A stretch of 64,000 nucleotides of DNA from Fictibacillus norfolkensis (GTDB taxonomy: Bacteria; Bacillota; Bacilli; Bacillales; Fictibacillaceae). Position 1 is the stretch's first letter, and the number at the start of each line of letters is the position of its first letter. Positions 9,016 through 17,967 of the stretch are shown in pieces. Below the pieces are notes generated by a model that was given only the letters and a program-made list of their open reading frames with translations, made no database searches and had not been told where the DNA came from. Location: assembly GCF_014836645.1 (NCBI RefSeq), contig NZ_JACSQM010000006.1, positions 186,001-250,000 of the forward strand, given 5' to 3'. The position numbers and the translations under genes are program-made.

Positions 9016-10287
9016 TTACCTAACCTGTCCGTCACCAGTCATGCGATACTTGATTGTCGTAAGTGCTGGTAGACCCATTGGACCGCGTGCATGTAATTTT
9101 TGCGTGGAAATACCAATCTCAGCTCCGAATCCAAGCGCTGATCCATCAGTGAAGCGAGTAGATGCGTTATGGTAAACGGCAGCTGCGTCAACACTGTTTA
9201 AGAAAGCGACGGCATTCTCTGCATTTTCCGTCACGATCGCTTCTGAATGCTTTGTGCCATAACGTTCAATATGGGCAACAGCTTCTTCGATAGAGCTAAC
9301 TACTTTAACAGCTACAGCCAAACTTAAATACTCTTCAGCCCAATCCTTTTCATTAGCAGGCATTACATCCGGCAATAACTCTGCTGCTTTTTCGTCGCCA
9401 TGCACTTCAATATCGTACTTTTCAAAAAGAGCTGTAACTTGTTCAGCATGATCATTCAGCCATGCTTCATGAAAAATGAACGTCTCTGCGGCATTACAAA
9501 CAGCGGGTCGATCTGTTTTAGCATTCTCCATGATTGCGAGAGCTTTATTAACATCAGCGAACTGATCGATATAGATGTGACAATTGCCGACACCGGTCTC
9601 TAAGACTGGAACTGTAGCATTCTCGACAACCGTTTTAATCAGATTTCCGCCACCGCGAGGAATTAACACGTCAATATGCTCTTTCATCGTAAACAATTGA
9701 CCCGCTGCTTCGCGATCTGTAGACGCAATAAATTGTACAGCATCCTCTGGAATTTTTGTTGCTCTTAATGCTTTATGAATCACAGAGACAATCGCTGAGT
9801 TTGAATGTATAGCGTTCGATCCGCCTTTTAGTACAATGGCGTTTCCGGACTTTAATGCAAGTCCTGTCGCATCCACTGTTACGTTTGGTCGTGCTTCATA
9901 AATCATACCGATCACACCTAATGGTACACGAACTTGTTCAACGTTTAATCCGTTATCAAGTGTCCAGTCAGACAGAATCTCACCTACAGGATCCTTTAAC
10001 TCAACAACCTCGCGTAGTCCGTTTGCAAACTCTTTAACGCGGTCTTCTGTTAAGCGCAAACGATCCATTAAAGCTTCAGAGAAATCATTGTTTTCACCAT
10101 TAACTAGATCCTTTTTGTTTTGTTCTAAGATAAAGTTTGTTTCTCTTTCTAACGTATCAGCAATCACCAGTAAAGCTTCATTCTTTTCTTTTTCACTAAG
10201 CAGTGCAAGCTTTTTTGAAGCTTCCTGTGCTAACTTTGCTTGGTCTTTCACATCAATATTTTTGGTTGTACTTTTAAAAGTACTCAT
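9016..10287 (-). CDS. proA: Glutamate-5-semialdehyde dehydrogenase (gamma-glutamyl phosphate reductase) ProA
   Basis: 423-residue NADPH-dependent reductase converting gamma-glutamyl phosphate to glutamate semialdehyde, the second step of proline synthesis. The ATG at 10287 (MSTFKST) follows GGAGGCGTTGG; an upstream ATG at 10320 has no binding site. The family motifs IPRGGGNLIKTVV and the catalytic cysteine region DRPAVCNAAETFI are present, and length agrees with ProA (about 415). Downstream partner of proB, 59 bp apart. Confidence 0.97.
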   Translation of the reverse strand: MSTFKSTTKNIDVKDQAKLAQEASKKLALLSEKEKNEALLVIADTLERETNFILEQNKKDLVNGENNDFSEALMDRLRLTEDRVKEFANGLREVVELKDPVGEILSDWTLDNGLNVEQVRVPLGVIGMIYEARPNVTVDATGLALKSGNAIVLKGGSNAIHSNSAIVSVIHKALRATKIPEDAVQFIASTDREAAGQLFTMKEHIDVLIPRGGGNLIKTVVENATVPVLETGVGNCHIYIDQFADVNKALAIMENAKTDRPAVCNAAETFIFHEAWLNDHAEQVTALFEKYDIEVHGDEKAAELLPDVMPANEKDWAEEYLSLAVAVKVVSSIEEAVAHIERYGTKHSEAIVTENAENAVAFLNSVDAAAVYHNASTRFTDGSALGFGAEIGISTQKLHARGPMGLPALTTIKYRMTGDGQVR

Positions 10288-10346
10288 CCAACGCCTCCTT
10301 GTTATTTGAAAAATGTACATTCTTTATATTTTCGTCACATCTTATA

Positions 10347-11480
10347 TTAGTGAATAGGTACTGCCAAACGTGTATGGCAGACTAAATCATTGTTATTAAT
10401 GGCTTCTTCAGGGCCGACTTCAGCTAGCTCGTCACGCGAGATACCCTTAATCTTAATTAATTGTTTAGAAGAATAATTCGAAACGCCAAGCCCCACTTCA
10501 TTGCCGTCTAAATCCTTGATGCGAACAACTGAACCTTTTTTAAAGTGACCACTTACGTAGCGAATGCCTGTAGGATAAAGACTTTTGAGCTCATCGATAC
10601 CTTGCTTCGCTTTATTCGAGACCACGATCTCACCTTCTGGACCAGAGTGAAAAGCAATCCATTGACGCTTTGTATCAAGATTAAATTCATTTTTACCTGG
10701 AACAAAATACGTTCCTCTGGCCTTGCGGATAACGGCTTTGTGAATGATATCTGGTGATGTTGCGTTGCCAAGGAAAGATGAAATTCCAGAAGCCATTGCG
10801 ATTTTTACAGCATCAATCTTAGAACGCATGCCTCCAGTACCTACCGCACTTCCAGGTTCTCCTGCAGATTCCTCGATTTCTGGTGTAATTTCACTAACTT
10901 TCGTTAAAAGTTTTGCATCAGGATTTTTTCGAGGATCATCCGTGTAAAGCCCATCGATATCAGAAAGAATGATGAGCTGATCGGCATCCACAAGTCCTGC
11001 CACTTTAGCAGAAAGCGTGTCATTGTCACCGAACTTAAGTCTCTCTACTGTAACTGTGTCATTTTCATTTACGATGGGTATGATTCCGCGATCTAAAAGA
11101 ACGTTGATCGTATTTCGAGCGTTATGATACCGATCACGATCGGAAAAGTCGCTTCTCGTAATTAAGATCTGTGAAGCGGTATAACCGTGAGAGATAAAAC
11201 GCTCCGAATAAGATTCCATTAATAAACCTTGTCCAATCGATGCAGCTGCCTGTTTTTCTGCTAGGGAAGTCGGACGGTTCAAACAACCTAAACGTCTATA
11301 CCCTGCGGCAACTGCGCCTGAAGATACGAGCAACACCTCGTGTCCCTCATCTTTCAATTTAACGACCTCATCAACGAGTCGCTCTAATTTATGTCTGCTG
11401 ATATCGCCAAGTCTGCTTGTTAAAGAACTAGATCCAATTTTAATTACAATGCGTTTGTTTTTTAATTCGTTTAATATCAT
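10347..11480 (-). CDS. proB: Glutamate 5-kinase ProB
   Basis: 377 residues. An amino-acid kinase domain (IVIKIGSSSLT; VNENDTVTVERLKFGDNDTLSA; GTGGMRSKIDAVKIA) is followed by a C-terminal PUA domain from about residue 275. It phosphorylates glutamate, the committed and normally proline-inhibited step of proline synthesis. Start ATG 11480; the nearest GGAG is about 15 nt upstream, so initiation may be weak. First gene of proBA. No T-box leader precedes it, unlike B. subtilis proBA. Confidence 0.96.
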   Translation of the reverse strand: MILNELKNKRIVIKIGSSSLTSRLGDISRHKLERLVDEVVKLKDEGHEVLLVSSGAVAAGYRRLGCLNRPTSLAEKQAAASIGQGLLMESYSERFISHGYTASQILITRSDFSDRDRYHNARNTINVLLDRGIIPIVNENDTVTVERLKFGDNDTLSAKVAGLVDADQLIILSDIDGLYTDDPRKNPDAKLLTKVSEITPEIEESAGEPGSAVGTGGMRSKIDAVKIAMASGISSFLGNATSPDIIHKAVIRKARGTYFVPGKNEFNLDTKRQWIAFHSGPEGEIVVSNKAKQGIDELKSLYPTGIRYVSGHFKKGSVVRIKDLDGNEVGLGVSNYSSKQLIKIKGISRDELAEVGPEEAINNNDLVCHTRLAVPIH

Positions 11481-11551
11481 ATCTGTTAAAAATCACTCCT
11501 GTTTTGTAAGTTATAACAACTCATTTTCCGGTCAAAATTTCAACGGTAACG

Positions 11552-11579
11552 ATTATAACATGGTGAGATTTAAACACAA
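11552..11579 (-). promoter_or_regulatory. Promoter of proBA
   Basis: Minus strand TTGTGT (11574-11579), 16 bp, then TATAAT (11552-11557). The leader to the ProB start is only ~65 nt. Confidence 0.65.
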
Positions 11580-11731
11580 CAGGTATTGGTGAGATAGTGT
11601 AGAAAACAAGCAAAAAGTGAAGAAAACAGAAGAAAAGCGGGATAATTAGGTCATAGGAGATGAGGGGATGTGAGGACGTGATATGGAAATATATATCGGA
11701 AAATTCGAATGAAAAAAATTCCCAATAAATG

Positions 11732-11760
11732 CAAAATCCCCTCTAATAATAGAGGGGATG
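11732..11760 (-). terminator. Terminator after the 91-aa membrane protein
   Basis: Perfect 9-bp stem ATCCCCTCT/AGAGGGGAT around a 6-nt loop, with a short T run on the minus side. Confidence 0.8.
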
Positions 11761-11770
11761 AAAGTTTAAA

Positions 11771-12046
11771 TTAATATTTTGCTTTTTCCATCTTTCGTTT
11801 CGCCAAATATGGACGGCCCCATACGATGTATGCTGCATAATGAGCAAAAATAACATTTGCGATGAATACGGTGATGAAGAAACTGTGTACGAATAAGCTT
11901 AAGCTATCATTAGCCATGAATAATACAACGTAAGTCCATAAAAGGGCGATGAACGGCGTTTGCCATAAGGCTAACTTACGACTATCATTCCATAAAAATA
12001 ATGGCGTGGCAGTCGCTACGAATAAGTAAACCATAAAAACATCCAT
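11771..12046 (-). CDS. Small membrane protein, 91 aa, function unknown
   Basis: Three hydrophobic segments (MDVFMVYLFVATATPLFLW; FIALLWTYVVLFMA; FVHSFFITVFIANVIFAHYAAYIVWG) and a basic C-terminal tail (RPYLAKRKMEKAKY). The ATG at 12046 is preceded by AAGGGGTTGATTAGTA. It is monocistronic, with its own terminator and an unusual 30-bp dyad in the leader (12081-12110). I do not recognise a family. Confidence 0.75.
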   Translation of the reverse strand: MDVFMVYLFVATATPLFLWNDSRKLALWQTPFIALLWTYVVLFMANDSLSLFVHSFFITVFIANVIFAHYAAYIVWGRPYLAKRKMEKAKY

Positions 12047-12080
12047 TACTAATCAACCCCTTGCAGTATTGTTTACGCTT

Positions 12081-12110
12081 ACAATTTTGACGGTTTAGCG
12101 TCTAAATTGT
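12081..12110 (-). promoter_or_regulatory. 30-bp inverted repeat in the leader of the 91-aa gene
   Basis: ACAATTTTGACG-GTTTAG-CGTCTAAATTGT: 12-bp arms with a single mismatch and a 6-nt loop. A -10 like TATACT (minus, 12129-12134) places it just downstream of the transcription start, so it can be an operator or an RNA hairpin. Confidence 0.6.
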
Positions 12111-12196
12111 GAACGATTTGTTACAATTAGTATACCACAATAGAAGGAAAATGCTACATGGATTTGTACATTTTTTTGAAAATTCAAGTATTAGTA

Positions 12197-12238
12197 TTAA
12201 AAAAGAACCCGAAGCCTCAGTAAGACAGCGGGTTCTTA
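12197..12238 (-). terminator. Terminator of yojF-bshB2
   Basis: Minus strand AAGAACCCG ... CGGGTTCTT followed by TTTTAA. Confidence 0.8.
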
Positions 12239-12248
12239 GTCTATGATT

Positions 12249-12893
12249 TTATAAGGGATAACGCCAAAATCTCTCATTTTTTACCCAAGCCAGCATGGCA
12301 GGATCTTTATCAACACTATCAACAAGCCATTGTGTTTGAGATCGGTGTGCTTTGATGCAGTTCATTTTTTCCTCAAAAACATCAGAAATATCTGTCACTA
12401 CATGTGGAGCCCCTAAGTCTTCTTCAGAATTTTTTGCAAAAGCAACACATAAGAGTTCCGGACGATCCATTTCAGGCATGCTTCCTACTGCACGTACAAC
12501 CGCTCTCGCAGTAGCTTCATGATCAGGGTGTACGCTATACCCTGGATAAAAAGTGATGAGACGTGTTGGTTTCACCTCTTCAATGACAGCTAAGAATTGA
12601 TCAGCTAATAATTTTTCATCTTCAAACTCTACCGTTTTGTCGCGTAATCCAAACTGCCGAAGATCTTGGATACCTACTGCGTCACAGGCATCTTTAAGCT
12701 CTTTTTGGCGAATAAGTGGAAGCGATTCACGAGTAGCAAATGGTGGATTTCCCATATTTCTGCCCATCTGACCGAGCGTTAAGCAGATATAAGTAACGGG
12801 TAATCCTTTTTTTGTGTGTTGAGCAATCGTCCCTGAAACCCCGAACGCTTCATCGTCTGGGTGGGGGAAGATCACGAGTAAATGATCATCCAA
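12249..12893 (-). CDS. bshB2: Bacillithiol biosynthesis deacetylase BshB2
   Basis: 214-residue zinc deacetylase of the PIG-L/LmbE family. It removes acetyl from N-acetylglucosaminyl-malate (and possibly bacillithiol conjugates) in bacillithiol synthesis. The metal motif HPDDE (residues 11-15) and the downstream HPDH are visible. It follows yojF by 13 bp, the same pair as B. subtilis yojF-yojG, which supports BshB2 over BshB1. Cytoplasmic. Confidence 0.9.
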   Translation of the reverse strand: MDDHLLVIFPHPDDEAFGVSGTIAQHTKKGLPVTYICLTLGQMGRNMGNPPFATRESLPLIRQKELKDACDAVGIQDLRQFGLRDKTVEFEDEKLLADQFLAVIEEVKPTRLITFYPGYSVHPDHEATARAVVRAVGSMPEMDRPELLCVAFAKNSEEDLGAPHVVTDISDVFEEKMNCIKAHRSQTQWLVDSVDKDPAMLAWVKNERFWRYPL

Positions 12894-12906
12894 TTATATA
12901 ACCTCC

Positions 12907-13257
12907 TTATACATCAAATGGGGAAGAGCTCAGTTGAAGAGCTACTGCAAGGCGGCCTTCCGAATCATGACCTGCCATCAGTAATCTTCCCTCATTGTCG
13001 ATTTCCCAATGTGTTAAACCTTCTGCATAAATCCATCCTAGCTCAATCTTCAAGCCAACACGGTAGGGACCGCTCCCCATGATTTTTCCTGATAAAGGTG
13101 TTACTTTACCATTTCGAATATATGCGTTAACGGTAAGTACACTCTCATTATTATGATTGGCATATGCGCCATTTGTTGTTTCCAAATGTAGATAAAGTTC
13201 TTTTCCAATAAGCTGGTCCAGTGTTTGTTGGACTTCGTTGGTTTGTATGAGCTGCAT
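12907..13257 (-). CDS. yojF: YojF family protein (DUF1806)
   Basis: 116 residues from ATG 13257 (MQLIQTNEVQQ), preceded by TGGAGTGTGAAGAT; longer versions of the frame extend into AT-rich non-coding DNA. The length equals B. subtilis YojF. The protein is a small soluble partner always found next to bshB2; its biochemical function is unknown. A TATAAT box on the minus strand around 13292 probably drives the pair. Confidence 0.88.
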   Translation of the reverse strand: MQLIQTNEVQQTLDQLIGKELYLHLETTNGAYANHNNESVLTVNAYIRNGKVTPLSGKIMGSGPYRVGLKIELGWIYAEGLTHWEIDNEGRLLMAGHDSEGRLAVALQLSSSPFDV

Positions 13258-13366
13258 ATCTTCACACTCCAGTGCTGAATAGATGTACTTATTATAATTC
13301 AAATTCTTAAATAACGTGTATGATATGCCTATCAATTTTAGAAAGCTGATATGCACGTCTGTGGAA

Positions 13367-13497
13367 GTAGTTGATCTCCGCTCCAGGTGCTTCGCTTTCC
13401 GTGGGGCAGGCGGTGAGCCACTTGCCGCTTTGCGCCATTAAGTGTCTCACCTGACCGCTCGTCCCACAGGAGTCTCGCTCCTTGCGCTCCAATCACT
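13367..13497. repeat. Dispersed palindromic repeat, copy 1
   Basis: About 130 bp: opens with a GTTGATCTCCGCTCCAGG-type end and closes with GCGCTCCAATCAC. The centre pairs GGTGAGCCACTT with AAGTGTCTCACC. Same family as the copies at 22641, 28832, 40177, 47468 and 54436. No open frame of its own. Confidence 0.9.
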
Positions 13498-13620
13498 TTG
13501 GCATTGAAGCAAAATAAAAACATAAATCATTTGGTTAGTTTGTTTTAAAGACTTGAACAACGTTGGTCGGTGCACACATGATGTAGAAATCCGATTAGCA
13601 GGCCCAAAATATTTATAGAA

Positions 13621-13653
13621 TAAAAAAAGACCGATCAAAGATGATCAGTCTTC
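13621..13653 (-). terminator. Terminator of pdxK
   Basis: Minus strand AAGACTGATCA-TCT-TGATCGGTCTT followed by TTTTTA. Confidence 0.88.
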
Positions 13654-13661
13654 ACTACAAA

Positions 13662-14477
13662 TTATTTGTTTAATTTATCACGGTAAGCACCATGCCAAGT
13701 TGGTCCTACGTATTGGTTGATTTCAAATCCTGCTGCGATGGCTTCTGTAATGAAATCTTTTGCTGTTAAGATGGCTTCTCGTACTGGCTTTCCTTTAGCA
13801 AGTTCTGCTGTTATCGCTGCTGAGAACGTGCAGCCTGCACCATGCGTCCACGTTGTTTCAATTCTTTCAGATTCTAAAACTTCAAATTCTTGTCCATCAT
13901 AAAGAACATCAACGGCATTTTCGTGTTCAAGTTTAGCGCCGCCTTTAACGATTACATATTTAGCGCCATTAGCTTGAATCTTATGAGCAGCTTCCATCAT
14001 CTGTTCAACTGTCGTAATCGGTTCCATACCAGCAAGTTGTGCAGCTTCAAATAGGTTGGGAGTTACAACCGTCGCTTTAGGTACCAAAACATTTTGAAGG
14101 GTACTAGCAAGCTCAGGGTGTAGAGGTTCTGCGCCTTTACAAACCATAACAGGGTCTACTACAACGTTTTGAAGATCGTGTTTTTCGATGAGATCTGCTG
14201 TTATCTGGATAGCCTCAACTGATGCAAGCATGCCAGTTTTTAATGCATCAACACCAATTCCAGAAACAACTGTTTCTAATTGTGCTTTGAATAGATCGTT
14301 AGGAAGCAAGAATACTTCATGAAACCATTCGCGATGTGGGTCTTGTGCGACCACGACATTCAGAGCAGTCATACCGTAAACGCCTAGCTCTTGAAAAGTT
14401 TTTAAATCAGCTTGAATACCAGCTCCACCGCTTGTATCTGAACCTGCAATCGTAAGTGCTTTTTTAGGTGACATCAT
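13662..14477 (-). CDS. pdxK: Pyridoxine/pyridoxal/hydroxymethylpyrimidine kinase PdxK
   Basis: 271 residues, ribokinase-like fold, ThiD family. Seen: AGSDTSGGAGIQADLK near the N-terminus and the anion-hole motif THGAGCTFSAAI near residue 220. Length and sequence match B. subtilis PdxK, which phosphorylates vitamin B6 vitamers, so it most likely acts in B6 salvage; activity on hydroxymethylpyrimidine is possible. GGAGATTTT precedes tandem ATGs at 14477 and 14474. Monocistronic. Confidence 0.92.
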   Translation of the reverse strand: MMSPKKALTIAGSDTSGGAGIQADLKTFQELGVYGMTALNVVVAQDPHREWFHEVFLLPNDLFKAQLETVVSGIGVDALKTGMLASVEAIQITADLIEKHDLQNVVVDPVMVCKGAEPLHPELASTLQNVLVPKATVVTPNLFEAAQLAGMEPITTVEQMMEAAHKIQANGAKYVIVKGGAKLEHENAVDVLYDGQEFEVLESERIETTWTHGAGCTFSAAITAELAKGKPVREAILTAKDFITEAIAAGFEINQYVGPTWHGAYRDKLNK

Positions 14478-14585
14478 AAAATCTCCTTTATTCTCGTTTC
14501 TCTATATGTAACAGATTATAGCAAAAAATAAGGAGAAAAGAAAAAGTAGCTGACTAAGGTAAATTTAACCAAGTGATCAAAGTGA

Positions 14586-14614
14586 TTGACATATTTGTAT
14601 ATACAGGTTAAATT
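14586..14614 (+). promoter_or_regulatory. Promoter of treP
   Basis: TTGACA (14586-14591), 17 bp, TAAATT (14609-14614). The first TreR-type operator lies inside the spacer. Confidence 0.75.
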
Positions 14615-14637
14615 ATTTTTGTGTTATGTATATACAA
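14595..14637 (+). promoter_or_regulatory. Two TreR operators
   Basis: TTGTATATACAG (14595-14606) and ATGTATATACAA (14626-14637) share the palindromic core TGTATATACA, the known TreR binding pattern in B. subtilis. Their centres are 31 bp apart, one between -35 and -10 and one just downstream of the start point, fitting repression by the treR product at 17968. Confidence 0.85.
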
Positions 14638-14741
14638 GTTTAGTTTTTTATGAAAACGCTTAAACACATTATACGGGTGAACAAGTTTTCAATGAATGAT
14701 AGTTAAGGGTATAGAGATATATGGCTTTTTTATCATGTGAA

Positions 14742-14756
14742 ATGGAAACGGTTTCT
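14742..14756 (+). promoter_or_regulatory. CcpA site (cre) before treP
   Basis: ATGGAAACGGTTTCT fits the cre consensus WTGNAANCGNWNNCW at every position. It sits just before the treP ribosome binding site. A weaker match with one mismatch is at 14650-14664. Confidence 0.8.
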
Positions 14757-14769
14757 AGGAGGGAACAGA

Positions 14770-16173
14770 ATGAGTAAAATACGCGAATCAGCTGAACAAA
14801 TCGTCGAAGCTCTCGGCGGTAAAGAAAATATATCAGCAGCCACTCACTGCGTGACACGCCTTCGTCTTGCTCTTAAAGATGAAGGAAAAGTAAACGAGGA
14901 GGCTCTAGAGAATATTGATCTCGTAAAAGGTTCTTTTTCTACAAACGGCCAATATCAAGTCGTGATCGGGCAAGGAACGGTTGACAAGGTTTATAACGAG
15001 TTCATTGATATTACAGGTACAGGGCGAGCGTCAAAAGAAGATATCAAGGATGAGGCGAGTAAGAAGTTAAATCCACTACAAAGAGCGATTAAAGCGTTAG
15101 CAGATATTTTTATCCCGATACTTCCTGCAATCGTAACGGCAGGTCTATTGATGGGAATCAACAACATCCTAACTGGCCCGGATATTTTTTATGATAAGAA
15201 ATCTTTTATTGATGTTCACCAGAACTGGGCGGATTTCGCAGGAATGATTAACTTGATCGCGAATACTGCTTTCGTGTTCTTACCTGGACTGATCGGTTGG
15301 TCAGCGGTTAAAAAGTTTGGTGGAAGTCCATTACTTGGTATTGTTCTAGGACTGATGCTTGTCCATCCAGATCTTTTGAACGCATGGGATTATGGTAAGA
15401 CAAAGGATATTCCAACGTGGAATCTGTTCGGTCTACCCATTGAAAAAGTAGGTTATCAAGGTCAGGTGTTGCCGGTTCTAATCGCTTCTTACTTTTTAGC
15501 GAAAATAGAGCTTTTCTTGAAAAAGCGTATTCCTGATGCCTTACAGCTATTATTAGTAGCTCCAATCACATTATTAGTAACAGGTTTTTTAGCGTTTATC
15601 GTTATCGGACCGATCACGTTTACGATCGGTAATAGCATTACGGACTTTTTCGTATCAATCTTTGATAACTTTGCATGGTTAGGCGGGTTGATCTATGGTG
15701 GATTCTATTCCCTGCTCGTTGTTACAGGAATGCATCATACGTTCTTAGCAGTCGACCTGCAGCTTATTTCTAACACAGGTGGTACTTTTCTATGGCCGAT
15801 GCTTGCACTATCAAACATTGCACAAGGTTCTGCAGCACTTGCGATGTTTATGGCAACACGTGATGAAAAGCTTAAAGGACTCGCTGGAACGTCAGCATTA
15901 TCAGCATATCTTGGAATCACTGAGCCAGCGATGTTCGGAGTGAACTTACGCTTCCGTTATCCGTTCATCTTCGCGATGATTGGTTCTGCTATCGCCGGGA
16001 TCGTGATCACAGTTGCCGGCGTTCGTGCGTCATCCATTGGAGTAGGCGGAATTCCTGGATTCCTTTCCATCTTGCCAGGAAGCTGGGGATCTTTCTTTAT
16101 CGGAATGGGAATCGCACTTGTCGTACCATTTGTATTAACGTACCTTTATGCAAAAGTTAAAAAATCGAAGTAA
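14770..16173 (+). CDS. treP: Trehalose-specific PTS component IIBC
   Basis: 467-residue membrane permease that imports trehalose as trehalose-6-phosphate. The start at 14770 follows TAGGAGGGAACAGA. The EIIB domain (residues 1-90) carries the phosphorylated cysteine in AATHCVTRLR. EIIC (about 105-460) has ten or so helices with the GITEPAMFGVN motif. No EIIA domain is present, as in B. subtilis TreP, which borrows EIIA from another transporter. First gene of tre; controlled by TreR and CcpA sites upstream. Confidence 0.95.
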   Translation: MSKIRESAEQIVEALGGKENISAATHCVTRLRLALKDEGKVNEEALENIDLVKGSFSTNGQYQVVIGQGTVDKVYNEFIDITGTGRASKEDIKDEASKKLNPLQRAIKALADIFIPILPAIVTAGLLMGINNILTGPDIFYDKKSFIDVHQNWADFAGMINLIANTAFVFLPGLIGWSAVKKFGGSPLLGIVLGLMLVHPDLLNAWDYGKTKDIPTWNLFGLPIEKVGYQGQVLPVLIASYFLAKIELFLKKRIPDALQLLLVAPITLLVTGFLAFIVIGPITFTIGNSITDFFVSIFDNFAWLGGLIYGGFYSLLVVTGMHHTFLAVDLQLISNTGGTFLWPMLALSNIAQGSAALAMFMATRDEKLKGLAGTSALSAYLGITEPAMFGVNLRFRYPFIFAMIGSAIAGIVITVAGVRASSIGVGGIPGFLSILPGSWGSFFIGMGIALVVPFVLTYLYAKVKKSK

Positions 16174-16186
16174 GACAATTAAACAA

Positions 16187-16224
16187 AAACGACCGGAATG
16201 GCACTATTTTATTTCCGGTTGTTT
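16187..16224 (+). terminator. Intra-operon hairpin between treP and treA
   Basis: AAACGACCGGAA ... TTCCGGTTGTTTT: stem with short T run 30 bp before treA. Likely a partial terminator or a stabilising hairpin giving more treP than treA transcript. Confidence 0.7.
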
Positions 16225-16255
16225 TCATTACTAAAACAAATATGGCGGTGAAAGT

Positions 16256-17944
16256 ATGAAGAAGGAACCATGGTGGAAACGATCCGTTGTGTATCAGATC
16301 TATCCAAAGAGCTTTAACGATACGACAGGGAATGGAACAGGAGATATTGACGGAATCATAGAGAAGTTAGATTATCTTAAAGACTTAGGAGTAGACGTTC
16401 TATGGCTAACTCCGATCTATGACTCTCCTCAACGAGACAACGGGTATGACATCCGGGATTATTACAAAATCTTTGAAGATTATGGAACGATGGATGACTT
16501 TGATCGTCTGCTTCAAGAGGCACACCAGAGAGATCTGAAGATCATCATGGATATCGTAGTGAACCATACAAGTACAGAGCATGAATGGTTTCAACAATCA
16601 CGTCTGTCAAAAGATAATCCTTATCGTAATTATTATATCTGGAAAGATTCTGTTGAAGATGGAGAGCCTTCAAATTGGGTTTCGAAATTTGGTGGATCCG
16701 CTTGGAAGCTTGATGAAGAAACCGGTCAATACTACCTCCACTTATTTGATGTGACACAAGCGGATCTGAACTGGGAAAACACTGAAGTTCGTCAAAGAGT
16801 TTATGAGATGATGAATTATTGGTTTGAAAAAGGGGTAGATGGCTTCCGTCTAGATGTTATTAATCTGATTTCAAAAAATCAAGATTTCCCTAATGATGAT
16901 GGCTCTATAGCACCAGGAGACGGACGGAAATTTTACACAGATGGTCCGCGCGTTCATGAATTTATGCAAGAGATGAACAAGGAAGTGTTCTCAAAATATG
17001 ATGTACTCACAGTAGGTGAGATGTCATCCACAACGATCGATAATTGCATCAAGTATACGAATTCAGAGCGAAACGAATTAAGCATGACTTTCAATTTTCA
17101 TCACTTAAAAGTCGATTATCCGAACGGGGAAAAATGGAGCATCGCTGATTTTGATTTTCAAAAATTAAAAGAAATACTTTCGACTTGGCAAGTGGAGATG
17201 CATAGGGGTGGTGGATGGAACGCGTTATTCTGGTGCAACCACGATCAGCCGCGAATCGTTTCACGTTACGGTGATGACGGTGAATACCGTGTACAATCAG
17301 CCAAGATGCTTGCGACTACGATTCATATGATGCAAGGAACACCTTATATTTATCAAGGCGAAGAGTTTGGGATGACAAATCCAAAGTTTACGAAGATCGA
17401 TCAGTACCGTGATGTTGAGTCGTTAAACATGTTCAATCTATTGAAAGAAGAAGGCAATAGTGAAGAAGAAGTGCTAGAGATTCTTAAACATAAATCACGT
17501 GATAATTCTCGTACTCCTGTTCAATGGAATGGTAGTGAAAATGCTGGTTTCACTACAGGGGAACCTTGGATACCGATTGCGTCTAACTTTAAAGAAATCA
17601 ATGCCGAGGCAGCCATGAATGATGAGAACTCTATTTACTATCATTATCAAAAGCTCAATAAACTAAGAAAAGAACTAGATGTAATCATATATGGAGATTA
17701 TCAATTGATTCTTGAAGATCATCCTGAAATTTTCGCTTATGTCCGTAACGCTGACAATGGGGAAAAACTTCTTGTCGTGAATAATTTTTATGGCAAAAGC
17801 ACAGATTTTACACTACCAAAATCCATCGACCTTACAGGTCTATCAGGAGAAGTATTAATCAGTAATTATGAAGGTTCACCAGAAGACCTTTCTTCCTTTT
17901 CGTTACGACCGTATGAATCTGTCGTTTTTCACTTAAAAAAATAA
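16256..17944 (+). CDS. treA: Alpha,alpha-phosphotrehalase TreA (GH13)
   Basis: 562-residue cytosolic glycoside hydrolase family 13 enzyme cleaving trehalose-6-phosphate to glucose and glucose-6-phosphate. GH13 regions are visible: DIVVNHTS (region I), GFRLDVINLIS (nucleophile Asp), VGEMSS (acid/base Glu) and WCNHDQPR (transition-state Asp). Length equals B. subtilis TreA (561). GGCGGTGAAAGT precedes the ATG. Second tre gene. Confidence 0.95.
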   Translation: MKKEPWWKRSVVYQIYPKSFNDTTGNGTGDIDGIIEKLDYLKDLGVDVLWLTPIYDSPQRDNGYDIRDYYKIFEDYGTMDDFDRLLQEAHQRDLKIIMDIVVNHTSTEHEWFQQSRLSKDNPYRNYYIWKDSVEDGEPSNWVSKFGGSAWKLDEETGQYYLHLFDVTQADLNWENTEVRQRVYEMMNYWFEKGVDGFRLDVINLISKNQDFPNDDGSIAPGDGRKFYTDGPRVHEFMQEMNKEVFSKYDVLTVGEMSSTTIDNCIKYTNSERNELSMTFNFHHLKVDYPNGEKWSIADFDFQKLKEILSTWQVEMHRGGGWNALFWCNHDQPRIVSRYGDDGEYRVQSAKMLATTIHMMQGTPYIYQGEEFGMTNPKFTKIDQYRDVESLNMFNLLKEEGNSEEEVLEILKHKSRDNSRTPVQWNGSENAGFTTGEPWIPIASNFKEINAEAAMNDENSIYYHYQKLNKLRKELDVIIYGDYQLILEDHPEIFAYVRNADNGEKLLVVNNFYGKSTDFTLPKSIDLTGLSGEVLISNYEGSPEDLSSFSLRPYESVVFHLKK

Positions 17945-17967
17945 TGCTACACTATGTATGGTGAATA

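Noticed and set aside
11481..11580. T-box riboswitch before proBA
   Set aside because: The leader from the promoter to the ATG is only ~65 nt and lacks a T-box sequence or terminator/antiterminator pair.
13307..13638. Minus-strand frames of 61-63 residues
   Set aside because: They run through dispersed repeat copy 1 without ribosome binding sites or homology.
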